DNA from: Styela clava
Taxonomy: Eukaryota; Chordata; Ascidiacea; Stolidobranchia; Styelidae
NCBI RefSeq assembly: GCF_964204865.1
Contig: NC_135253.1
Coordinates: 23,162,001 to 23,226,000 of the forward strand
Direction: 5' to 3'
Length of the DNA stretch: 64,000 nucleotides
Shown here: positions 34,512-43,846 of the stretch, piece after piece
How positions within the stretch are numbered: position 1 is the first letter of the stretch
Layout of the letters: each line of letters begins with the position of its first letter
Position numbers and translations under genes: made by a program
Notes under the pieces: model-generated
The model's input: only the letters and a program-made list of their open reading frames with translations
The model's database searches: none
What the model was told of the DNA's origin: nothing

Positions 34512-34789
34512 TGTCATACAATAGGTATAATATTGTATTATTGTTATGCTCTAATGACTCTTCATGCGTGCCCTATTTTCTTTATGTATGTTGTGGCGCA
34601 TGAATACCTTGTTTACAGGTGTCTTCGTTTCGCTGTTCTAGGAGTAACACGTAAAATTTGATGCTGTGCTGTGTTAGAAGTAAATGTGAATACTTGAATA
34701 TATGAGCTGATTGTTGGTGTGGATGGTTGGGAAGTAAGATGCCTCAATAATAATAATTATAGTTGCCATCAATAAGGAGAACTATAACA
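34512..34789 (+). repeat. 3' LTR of Gypsy element 2
   Basis: 278 bp, partner of 29883-30160, about 99% identical by eye; followed by the ATCTG duplication. Confidence 0.93.
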
Positions 34790-34794
34790 ATCTG

Positions 34795-34976
34795 CAAGCA
34801 CCCAAAAAAGTTGTGAAAGACATTTCTGAATTGCGCGTAAAAAAGTCACCATACAATGAGATTATTCCAAATTTTGAGGATGTTTCCAAAAAAACAGAGG
34901 GCATAGAAGCCATAGATGAACAATCTACTCCAACGAAAAAATTACTAAAAACCGCATTGTCACGTCTCCGGGAGTA
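34795..34976 (+). pseudogene. MULE element coding segment after the Gypsy insertion
   Basis: The open frame QAPKKVVKDISELRVKKSP continues the frame used just before the insertion (GKYL at 29871-29882) and ends at a TAA near 34975 after KTALSRLRE. Basic and Glu-rich, no domain recognised; probably the linker between transposase and protease. Confidence 0.55.
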
Positions 34977-35054
34977 AAATGCGTAAAAAAACACTATCCA
35001 GCTCCATTAGTTTCTTGCTTAACTGCAATCAAATGTAACTTTCAATCATATGTT

Positions 35055-35585
35055 GTGTATAATAAAGAAACGCGCAAAAATTTGATAAATCCCAGAAAAC
35101 TAATTGACAACGATCACATCGACAAATCATTCTTAATTTTAGCATCCCAATTTCCTGACGTGGACGGACTTCAAAGTGCTACAGCTTATGCCGAGTGTGC
35201 CGGACCGGCTTATACACCTCGACAATCATTTGTCCAGATCCTCCATGTCCACACAAGCAGTAAAATGACTTGGCATTGGATCGCTGTCTCTAATATATTT
35301 TGCGACGAGCCGGATACAGTATATGTTTATGACAGTTTACTCTCTGAAAACGCCTATGACTCAATCGATAAATACAACATTTCAAAATTACTTCGACCAA
35401 ATGGCAGTAAAATCTGTGTGAGATTTCCGGAAGTTCAGTCCCAAACATCTGGCCCACATTGTGGCGCATTCGCGTTAGCTTTTTGCATGGCTCTCTGCTT
35501 TGGAGATAACCCGGATACACAATACGTGTGTGCAAACAAAGCCTCCGCAGCGACAATGATCGACGACAATAAATTTTTACAATAA
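35055..35585 (+). CDS. Ulp1-like (C48) cysteine protease domain of the MULE element
   Basis: 176 codons, intact. The catalytic triad is visible: His74 in MTWHWIAVSN, Asp93 in VYVYDSLLS and Cys136 in TSGPHCGAFALAF, with Gln130 upstream as the usual oxyanion residue. This is the H-D-C arrangement of the SUMO/NEDD8-type C48 peptidase fold. Ulp1-like proteases are known cargo of several DNA transposon groups, including MULEs. Frame-compatible sequence before the first Met (from about 34978, reading CLTAIKCNFQSYV) suggests the real domain starts further upstream, as part of the transposase polyprotein or a separate exon. Its substrate is unknown. Confidence 0.75.
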   Translation: MYNKETRKNLINPRKLIDNDHIDKSFLILASQFPDVDGLQSATAYAECAGPAYTPRQSFVQILHVHTSSKMTWHWIAVSNIFCDEPDTVYVYDSLLSENAYDSIDKYNISKLLRPNGSKICVRFPEVQSQTSGPHCGAFALAFCMALCFGDNPDTQYVCANKASAATMIDDNKFLQ

Positions 35586-35610
35586 GGTTCACGCAAAACC
35601 GTTTTCGCCA

Positions 35611-35808
35611 GTGACGTTTAATATCACTATCTTTTGTCATTGTAAACTCGCGTATTCAAACAATAAACTCATGGTTCAGTGCACGTCTTGCCATGGTTGG
35701 TACCATGAAGAATGCGTTCCAGTGGGTATTCCAAGTGAAGCAATATCAAATTTAGACAAGTCTTGGCGCTGCGATATATGTCCTTTGAAGGGGAAGATTT
35801 GCGGATGA
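35611..35808 (+). CDS. PHD finger, C-terminal end of the MULE element protein
   Basis: A 65-codon frame with a complete C4HC3 PHD pattern: FCHCKLA (C9, C11), VQCTSCHGWYHEEC (C24, C27, H32, C35) and WRCDIC (C54, C57). The first pair is spaced C-x-C, as in many PHD fingers. It lies 26 bp after the protease stop and in another frame, so either a frameshift or an intron separates them. PHD fingers usually bind histone H3 tails; here it may guide the transposon protein to chromatin. It ends at TGA near 35806. Confidence 0.7.
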   Translation: MTFNITIFCHCKLAYSNNKLMVQCTSCHGWYHEECVPVGIPSEAISNLDKSWRCDICPLKGKICG

Positions 35809-36339
35809 AATTTTTTGCTCTATACTGGAGTCTAGGCTAATTCACCCTTTCTCAAAACATTTATCGACAGATCCTGCCATCCCTAATAAAATAAAATGAC
35901 AGTTGATTTTGACAAATGATTAAGCTTCATTAGCATTAGTCATCGTTTATATCGTGTCAAATTATGTCCTCCATATCGTAATTTGAACCAGGGCTAGAGG
36001 TTCGGAGAAAATTTACAATCAATTTCGACTCCGGGCTCTAAGTTGAAAAATTTTGGACTCCAACTACAGTTTGCGACGACTTCTAATGGATGGAATTTCT
36101 GACTTCAGGCTGTGAACTGAACAAAATGCTTTAAATTTCGACTAGGTCTTTTGGTAGTAAAAAATCAAATTTGACTACGATCATTGCCATTCCGACTCCC
36201 AACTCATTTAAAAATTATCCGATAAAAATCATCAAATAACCCAAACTTGGACACCGCGTATTCCTAATATAAACAATGTTCTATTTTTATCTCACTAATA
36301 TATAATTAATTTAACAGTTTACAGTGCTATGATAAGAAT
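35809..36339. other. Intergenic, no gene
   Basis: AT-rich. Repeated TCCGACTCC- and GACTCCAACT-like words between 35990 and 36200 look like an old degenerate repeat. The right end of the MULE element must lie near here, but no inverted repeat matching a left end was found. Confidence 0.35.
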
Positions 36340-36518
36340 AAAATTAGGATTAGGCCATAATTTTATTCCAATTTTCCTTATTAAGTTCTATTTCGAGTTC
36401 GGAGTCTAGCCAAGTGACTCCCGTAGTATTTGTACCTGAAATTATGGCCTAACCCAAACCTGGTACACATACCACGTTCCGATGTCCGCCATCTTGGTTC
36501 ACACACTTCTGTAGTACC
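36340..36518. repeat. Palindromic MITE family copy, minus orientation
   Basis: The right end, reverse-complemented, reads GGTACTACAGAAGTGTGTG and GAACCAAGATGGCGGACA; inside are GGGTTAGGCCATAATTT and AAATACTACGGGAGTCACT. This is co-linear with the copy at 57829-58044. The left end is missing or degraded. Confidence 0.6.
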
Positions 36519-36667
36519 GTTTTTTTGATACCCCGTGGTAAATTGGTACTTTCTCGGGCCTCCAACTAGGTCATTTTATCTACCGAATGTAGAAGTTATT
36601 TTAAACCAAGAATTATGTGATGCAAATATTTACATGCATGAAGAAAAAAATGTACAGGTAATAGTGG

Positions 36668-36840
36668 TAACAATCCTAAGTGATTCAAGAGTCTTGCTGC
36701 ACACTAACACAAATATATTTCTGTAACGTTTCGTCTGACCAAGTTCACACTTCTTCAGACATACATAATTCAACTACAACACGAAAAGCAGTTACATGCA
36801 TATTTAAACAATCATAGTAGAATTATAGGAGTCACGCATG
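36668..36840 (-). repeat. Penelope pLTR copy 1
   Basis: Shares AACAATCCTAAGTGATTCAA, the GTTTCGTCTGACC hairpin region and ACACGAAAAGCAGTTACATG with 37949-38105 (same orientation) and 39706-39870 (inverted). In this copy the hairpin is mispaired. Confidence 0.75.
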
Positions 36841-37155
36841 TTAAATAATCAATAAAATCTGTGAATTTCTTGATTAAATAACAGCGGGTGGCCGAAATAA
36901 GTGTCATTGATGAGATCTCTCTCTTTGTTTTATATTTAGCAATTGAAGTCCAAGTTAAACAATGGTGTTTTATTTCTCAGTATTGTATAATGCAGACCAG
37001 AAAAGTTGTCTGTGTGTCAAATGTAATATAGTGATATTTTGTCTGTTATTAGCATATCTGGCCATGCATGATCCAATTCTGAGAAAAAAATATATTAGGT
37101 CAAGAATTGATTAAAACAACGAATGAAAATACTTTTTTTTTTTTTTGTAATTGGT

Positions 37156-37803
37156 CTAAACTTCCTTAATATTCATCCCTTGTGGCTCGTGTGTCCCGAA
37201 ATGATGAATGTAATGGGATTTCTTGTTCTTTCGATAAATGTGGTCATGAAATAGTTTTTCAATGCCAATGACACTCAAATCTTTGAGCGAATGTCCCGGT
37301 TGACTGAAATGGGCGCCAACAACCAGATCTTTGTTTTGGGTCTTTATACTTCTAATATGCTCAGTTATTCGGTATTTTAAATGTCTTCCCGTTTCTCCTA
37401 TGTATTGCATGCCACACTTTTTGCAGCTTATCAGGTAGATTACATTTTCCGAGTTGCATGTAACTTTTTGACGAATCCTTATTTCTGCTGTCTTCTGTTT
37501 GTTTGTTGCAATTTTCCTTTCTTCGGAATATTGGCAGGTACTGCACGATTTTCTGCCACATTTGAAAAAGCCTGGATTCTTTTTAACGGGAGTTTCTGGT
37601 TTCAACTTTGCTCTGACTAATTTGTCCCTTAGTGTGGGGCATTTACGATAGGCTAATCTTGGTGGTTTTGGGAAAATTTCTTTTAGTCTATCGTTGTTGA
37701 TCTCATTAGAGGCAATTTTCTTCAGATTATTAAAGTCCCTTCTGTGATGTATGTAAATACAGTTCTTGTTGTAGTTGATGAGTCCGGAGTAGGTAGGATC
37801 CAT
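37156..37803 (-). pseudogene. Penelope-like ORF with GIY-YIG endonuclease, internally deleted
   Basis: The 215-codon frame starts with a segment unlike the other copy (GLINYNKNCIYIHHRRDF) and then joins NDRLKEIFPKPPRL, which is shared. The shared part has a Cys cluster (KCGRRKSCSTCQ-like, reading FKCGRKSCSTCQYSEE) and the GIY-YIG endonuclease (VIYLISCKKCGMQYIGETGR and RITEHIRSI). The reverse transcriptase is absent, so N-terminal and C-terminal parts have been fused by an internal deletion that kept the frame. It cannot retrotranspose on its own. Confidence 0.8.
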
Positions 37804-37948
37804 TTTCGGATACAGAAGTCTCGCAGCAATGCTAACTTGCGCTGATTATTTGGTTTCTGCGAGACTAACTACTTATCCTTCTTCTATGTTTTTGTGCCGG
37901 TGGATCCGTATGCATATATTGCAAGGATGCTGTAGCAAGAGTAGAGAT

Positions 37949-38105
37949 AACAATCCTAAGTGATTCAAGAGTCTTGCTGCACACTAACACAAATATATTT
38001 CTGTAACGTTTCGTCTGACCAAGGTCAGACTTCTTCAGACATACATAATTCAACTACAACACGAAAAGCAGTTACATGCATATTTAAACAATCATAGTAG
38101 AATTA
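37949..38105 (-). repeat. Penelope pLTR copy 2
   Basis: Same orientation as 36668-36840, between the two ORF copies. Its hairpin arms GTCTGACC/GGTCAGAC pair perfectly. Confidence 0.75.
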
Positions 38106-39370
38106 GGATAGCAAAAGCAGCTAACTTAGTCCTGACAAACAACAACTTCGTTTTTGACGAACAACATTACCTTCAAATTCAGGGAACTGCGATGGGAACA
38201 AAATTGGCACCCAAGTATGCAAACATTTTTATGGCAAACCTGGAATCCAATTTATTAGACAAAACCCCTTTAAAACCACAGTACTATTGCCGCTTTATTG
38301 ATGATTGTTTTCTTATATGGACACATGGCAAAGAGAAACTATCAGAATTTGTTACCTTAGCAAATTCTTTACATCCAACAATCAAATTTACATTCGAATG
38401 ATCAACAAACTGGATTACGTTTTTGGATGTTAATTGTTAAGGTTCATATCATTAACAACAAATTGGAAACGGAAATCTTCAGCAAAGAAACCGACTCGCA
38501 CCAGTATCTTTCGTCATCGTCCTGCCACCCTAAACATGTCACTAAAAATATTCCAAAAATCTATTCATCAGAATAAGAAGAACCTGTTCAACAAATGAGC
38601 TCTTTGATAAACATGCAAAAATAATGAAAACATACCTCACGAAGAGAAACTACAAAGAAAATTTAGTTGACGATGCAATACAATCTGCAAAAGAACTCGA
38701 CAGAAAACTCCTTTTAATCCCAAAAACTGAAACCAAAAAAGAAACTTTGCTTCCCTTCATCACAAACTATCACCCGACCCAACCAAACCTTCGAAAAATA
38801 TTTTCAGATTACCAATACATTTTAGATAACAACGATAGACTAAAAGAAATTTTCCCAAAACCACCAAGATTAGTCTATCGTAAATGCCCCACACTAAGGG
38901 ACAAATTAGTCAGAGCAAAGTTGAAACCAGAAACTCCCGTTAAAAAGAATCCAGGCTTTTCCAAATGTGGCAGAAAATCGTGCAGTACCTGCCAATATTC
39001 CGAAGAAAGGAAAATTGCAACAAACAAACAGAAGACAGCAGAAATAAGGATTCGTCAAAAAGTTACATGCAACTCGGAAAATGTAATCTACCTGATAAGC
39101 TGCAAAAAGTGTGGCATGCAATACATAGGAGAAACGGGAAGACATTTAAAATACCGAATAACTGAGCATATTAGAAGTATAAAAACCCAAAACAAAGATC
39201 TGGTTGTTGGCGCCCATTTCAGTCAACCGGGACATTCGCTTAAAGATTTGAGTGTCATTGGCATTGAAAAACTATTTCATGACCACATTTATCGAAAGAA
39301 CAAGAAATCCCATTACATTCATCTTTTCGGGACACACGAGCCACAAGGGATGAATATTAAGGAAGTTTAG
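38106..39370 (+). pseudogene. Penelope-like RT and GIY-YIG endonuclease, 5'-truncated
   Basis: The frame enters mid-RT (LVLTNNNFVFDEQHYLQIQG) and contains GTAMGTKLAPKYANIFMAN and the catalytic YCRFIDDCFLIW, typical of Penelope RT. Stops and frame changes occur between 38400 and 38620. The last frame (38624-39370, 248 codons) has the RT thumb/linker, the Cys cluster and GIY-YIG endonuclease (VIYLISCKKCGMQYIGETGR). The first half of the RT is missing. A poly-A-like run follows at about 39380. Confidence 0.85.
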
Positions 39371-39705
39371 ACCAATTACAAAAAAAAAAAAAAAAATTAT
39401 TTTCATTCATTGTTTTAATCAATTCTTGTACCTAATATATTTTTTTCTCAGAATTGGATCATGCATGGCCAGATATGCTAATAACAGACAAAATATCACT
39501 ATATTACATTTGACACACAGACAACTTTTCTGGTCTGCATTATACAATACTGAGAAATAAAACACCATTGTGTAACTTGGACTTCAATTGCTAAATATAA
39601 AACAAAGAGAGAGATCTCATCAATGACACTTATTTCGGCCACCCGCTGTTATTTAATCAAGAAATTCACAGATTTTATTGATTATTTAACATGCGTGACT
39701 CCTAT

Positions 39706-39870
39706 AATTCTACTATGATTGTTTAAATATGCATGTAACTGCTTTTCGTGTTGTAGTTGAATTATGTTTGTCTGAAGAAGTCTGACCTTGGTCAGACGAA
39801 ACGTTACAGAAATGTATTTGTGTTAGTGTGCAGCAAGACTCTTGAATCACTTAGGATTGTTATCTCTACT
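39706..39870 (+). repeat. Penelope pLTR copy 3
   Basis: Inverted relative to copies 1 and 2. Contains CTGAAGA, hairpin GTCTGACC-TT-GGTCAGAC, then GAAACGTTAC (39772-39807). Confidence 0.75.
39772..39807 (+). ncRNA. Candidate hammerhead-ribozyme-like hairpin in pLTR
   Basis: CTGAAGA, a perfect 8-bp stem with a two-base loop, and GAAA followed by CGTTAC follow the hammerhead core order (CUGANGA, stem II, GAAA). Hammerhead motifs are known in Penelope-like pLTRs. An extra A between CTGAAGA and the stem departs from the strict core, so self-cleavage is uncertain. The same motif, inverted, is intact near 38005-38040 and damaged near 36726-36765. Confidence 0.4.
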
Positions 39871-40099
39871 CTTGCTACAGCATCCTTGCAATATATGCAT
39901 ACGGATCCACCGGCACAAAAGCATAGAAGAAGGATAAGTAGTTAGTCTCGCAGAAACCAAATAATAGTGGTAAGTTGATATTCTGAAATTTTTCTGTTCG
40001 AGCTGAAAAAGAATCTCAGTAGAATCACTGTTGTAATACAGCAAGGTAAGTAATTTAAAAAAATCATTTTCAAGTATTTCGAAAATCGTTTTTAATTCG

Positions 40100-40620
40100 T
40101 TTGTCATTTTTCTAGTTTCCGCGGATACAGAAAGTCGTGACAAAACAAATTATTGAATGAAAATCATTAGATGAATTATCTATGAAAGCAGCATCCGTTT
40201 AGCAAACATGTAAGTGTCTTCTTAAGCGAAACCTTTTTTGGGAGAATTCTAGTAAACGTGTGTATACATGATTTCAATGCAATCGATGTAGATCAATACA
40301 ATTTCTATATTTCCCAGGGCTTCTTCATATAGTCTTGTAAATTTTATTAGCATTTTCAAAAAACTATTTTCGTCCATTTCGAATTTTTTTTTGTAAATCG
40401 TCATAAATATATTGGCATCATTGTAGTTCTCATTGATACAGAGTCGTGACGAAATGGATGAGCAATATCAGAAGGATCACTTTCTATGGAAAGCATCATC
40501 TGTTTTGCAGGTATGTAATGTACGCCATTGTGTATACATGTTTCCAATATAATTATTATAAATGAATGCAATTTATATCTTTCCAGACCTTTATAAAGTC
40601 TTGTATTTTTCATTAGCAAA
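40100..40620. repeat. Diverged tandem duplication (~300 bp units)
   Basis: Blocks near 40120-40350 and 40430-40615 share ordered words: GATACAGA with AGTCGTGAC, then GAAAGCAGCATCCG/GAAAGCATCATCTG, GTGTATACATG and CTTCATATAGTCTTGTA/CTTTATAAAGTCTTGTA. Non-coding. Confidence 0.5.
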
Positions 40621-41754
40621 TGTGTTCAAAACAAAAGACCTAGTTAATTTTTTACTTTTGTCATATAACTCGAATTAACCATGCATTATTCAGTAACAAG
40701 CTTACAGGACGCCTATGAAATTGTCATCTTAAGTTTAACAACATTTTTACTTGAATATTTGACTCAATTATATAATTTCGTTGCAGGTCGATTTTGTACA
40801 GAACGTGAAGACTGGCATTAATCTGCAGCACCCGAAGTTTATTTAAATATTATTCTACCAGTTTGCAGTTCGGCAGAGAGGGAAACTATCGTGTTGATAA
40901 CGAAAATTAATTGAATATCGAAACTTTCTTTAAATTCGATTGTTATGAGCTTTAATATGTCAAATTTTTGTTGGTGAGAAAAAGGAGAGATACGGTAAGA
41001 GGGAGCTGGGTGATGTCAAAGCTCAAAATTTCGGATTCCTATATTTAATAGCAATGCTTACATTCCGTGTATTTCGCAAAGTATTTTGCAGTAACGAAAT
41101 GAATTGTTTGTCAGGTCTCATATCCAACCAAGACGTTTAATCGGACCACCAGTTCAGGTGTTGTCACTTTTTTTTTATTTCGTTAGTTAATAAGGGATCC
41201 TATGATATAATTAAAATGATGATCTTGACCAATGTGTTAAAATTTGTAATGACCATCAATGACAATTTTTAATTAGCATTTTTATATCATTAGTGATTCC
41301 AATATTTGGCTGCTTGACATCTGCGCCGTATATACGACAACATTTGACATATCAGACGTTTTCTATTCATTTCATTCTGTGTAATAAAAATGGCTCATTT
41401 ATGTATAGAATCTCAGTATGAAGGATGAAAGAAAGTCGTAGTCGGGATTGAACGTAGTGCACCCAGACCATTTGTAACAAATATGTACCCCATCCAGTGG
41501 AGTTTTATCGCTTTGTTAAAGTAACTGCAATCGTTTCTTTTAGTGCAGTTTTGTCAATTTCAATGGGCTCTATACCGATTTTTAATTATTGAATGCATTC
41601 TGCGTTATGATATGCAAATGGTTATTTTGTTTTACTACGCCCTATCAACGTTAGGCATGATTTTCTGCTTCTACAATAATCATTGAACCCAAATATTGAA
41701 AGGGAAATGTGTTCCGTAGAAATCATTTTAGACCGACCAAATATATGTTTTAAA
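40621..41754. other. No recognisable gene
   Basis: AT-rich, only short frames; leads into the second satellite array. Confidence 0.4.
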
Positions 41755-43846
41755 GCCAATTTGCATATTAACTCCCCTAAGAGGTCGAGTTTATTTTATC
41801 ATTTTCTGAAAGGTATTTTTATACTCCAACTATGATAAACTTATGCGTGGCAAGTCTTGAGAAAGTAGTAATACCTAATACTGAATATTGACCGAAAATA
41901 AATTATTTCACACGTAGAAGAGGATAATTTCATAGCTAACTTGCATATTAACTCTCCAAAGAGGTTAAGTTTATTTTATCATTTTCTGAAAGGTATTCTT
42001 ATACTCTATCCAACTATGATAAACTTATGCGTGGCAAGTCTTGAGAAAGTAGTAATACCTAATACTGAATATCGACCGAAATAAAATTATTTCACACGTA
42101 GAAGTGGATAATTTCATAGCTAATTTGCTTATTGACTCCCCAAAGGGGTCAAGTGTATTTTATCATTTTCTGAAAGGTATTTTTATATTCTATCCAACTA
42201 TGATAAACTTATGCGTGGCAAATCTTGAGAAACTAGTAATAACTAATACTGAATAATGATCAAAAAATCAGTTTATACCCAGCATAGGATTCTTTCAAAG
42301 CTAATTTGCATATTAACTCCCCAACGAGGTCAAGTTTATTTTATCATTTTCTGAAAGGTATTTTTATACTCCAACTATGATAAACTTATGCGTGGCAAGT
42401 CTTGAGAAAGTAGTAATACCTAATACTGAATATTGACCGAAAATAAATTATTTCACACGTAGAAGAGGATAATTTCATAGCTAACTTGCATATTAACTCC
42501 CCAAAGAGGTTAAGTTTATTTTATCATTTTCTGAAAGGTATTCTTATACTCTATCCAACTATGATAAACTTATGCGTGGCAAGTCTTGAGAAAGTAGTAA
42601 TACCTAATACTGAATATCGACCGAAATAAAATTATTTCACACGTAGAAGTGGATAATTTCATAGCTAATTTGCTTATTGACTCCCCAAAGGGGTCAAGTG
42701 TATTTTATCATTTTCTGAAAGGTATTTTTATATTCTATCCAACTATGATAAACTTATGCGTGGCAAATCTTGAGAAACTAGTAATAACTAATACTGAATA
42801 ATGATCAAAAAATCAGTTTATACCCAGCATAGGATTCTTTCAAAGCTAATTTGCATATTAACTCCCCAACGAGGTCAAGTTTATTTTATCATTTTCTGAA
42901 AGGTATTTTTTATACTCCAACTATGATAAACTTATGCGTGGCAAGTCTTGAGAAAGTAGTAATACCTAATACTGAATATTGACCGAAAATAAATTATTTC
43001 ACACGTAGAAGAGGATAATTTCATAGCTAACTTGCATATTAACTCTCCAAAGAGGTTAAGTTTATTTTATCATTTTCTGAAAGGTATTCTTATACTCTAT
43101 CCAACTATGATAAACTTATGCGTGGCAAGTCTTGAGAAAGTAGTAATACCTAATACTGAATATCGACCGAAATAAAATTATTTCACACGTAGAAGTGGAT
43201 AATTTCATAGCTAATTTGCTTATTGACTCCCCAAAGAGGTCAAGTGTATTTTATCATTTTCTGAAAGGTATTTTATATTCTATCCAACTATGATAAACTT
43301 ATGCGTGGCAAATCTTGGGAAACTAGTAATAACTAATACTGAATAATGATCAAAAAATCAGTTTATACCCAGCATAGGATTCTTTCAAAGCTAATTTGCA
43401 TATTAACTCCCCAACGAGGTCAAGTTCATTTTATCATTTTCTGAAAGGTATTTTTATACTCTATCCAACTATAATAAACTTATGCGTGGCAAGTCTTGAG
43501 AAAGTAGTGATAACTAATACTGAATATCGACCGAAAATAAATTATTTCACACGTAGAAGAGGATAATTTCATAGTTAATTTGCATATTAACTCCCCAAAG
43601 AGGTCAAGTTTGTTTTATTATTTTCTGAAAGGTATTTTTATGTTCTATCCAACTATGATAAACTTATGCGTGGCAAGTCTTGAAAAAGTAGTAATAACTA
43701 ATACTAAATATCGACCGAAAATAAATAATTTCAGAAGTAGAAGAGGATTATTTCATAGCTAATTTGCATATTAAATCCCCAAGTAGGTCAAGTTTATTTC
43801 AATATTTCCTGAAAGGCAATTTTATGCTCTATCCAACTATGATAAA
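41755..43846 (+). repeat. Satellite array, ~182-bp monomer, trimeric higher-order repeat
   Basis: Same satellite as 15360-16920 but inverted. Three monomer types follow in fixed order: A (CTCCAACTATG variant), B (AACTTGCATATTAACTC, then AGAGGTTAAG) and C (TTGCTTATTGACTCC and ATGATCAAAAAATCAG). The A-B-C trimer starts near 41755, 42299 and 42845, and a new A-like unit starts near 43387, a period of about 542-546 bp. Copies of the trimer are nearly identical to one another while A, B and C differ more. The array ends where the element at 43847 is inserted. Confidence 0.93.

Larger units (their letters stand above)
29883..34789 (+). mobile_element. Ty3/Gypsy LTR retrotransposon 2
   Basis: The 278-bp LTRs at 29883-30160 and 34512-34789 begin TGTCATACAA and end AACA, with three differences seen. 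The exact 5-bp duplication ATCTG flanks it. The primer-binding site TGGTGTCAGAAGTGGG matches the 3' end of tRNA-Leu, and a purine tract AAAAAAGGGGGA precedes the 3' LTR. The body is a gag-pol gene with two frameshifts and one stop. It is inserted in the coding region of the MULE element. Confidence 0.95.
36668..39965. mobile_element. Penelope-like retroelement pair, head to head
   Basis: Two Penelope-like copies point away from each other: a minus-strand copy (37803 down to 36668) and a plus-strand copy (38106 to about 39870). Each ends in the same 3' untranslated sequence and pLTR, so 36668-37700 and 38835-39870 form a long, almost perfect inverted repeat. A third pLTR (37949-38105) lies between them. 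Partial tandem and inverted arrangements of this sort are typical of Penelope-like elements. Confidence 0.85.

Noticed and set aside
17211..35808. Maverick/Polinton virus-like element
   Set aside because: No DNA polymerase B, capsid, ATPase or retroviral-type integrase outside the nested LTR elements; the DDE core has MULE features.
15360..43846. Satellite arrays as perfect terminal inverted repeats of one giant transposon
   Set aside because: Inner and outer flanks of the two arrays do not match and no target duplication was found; kept only as a hypothesis.
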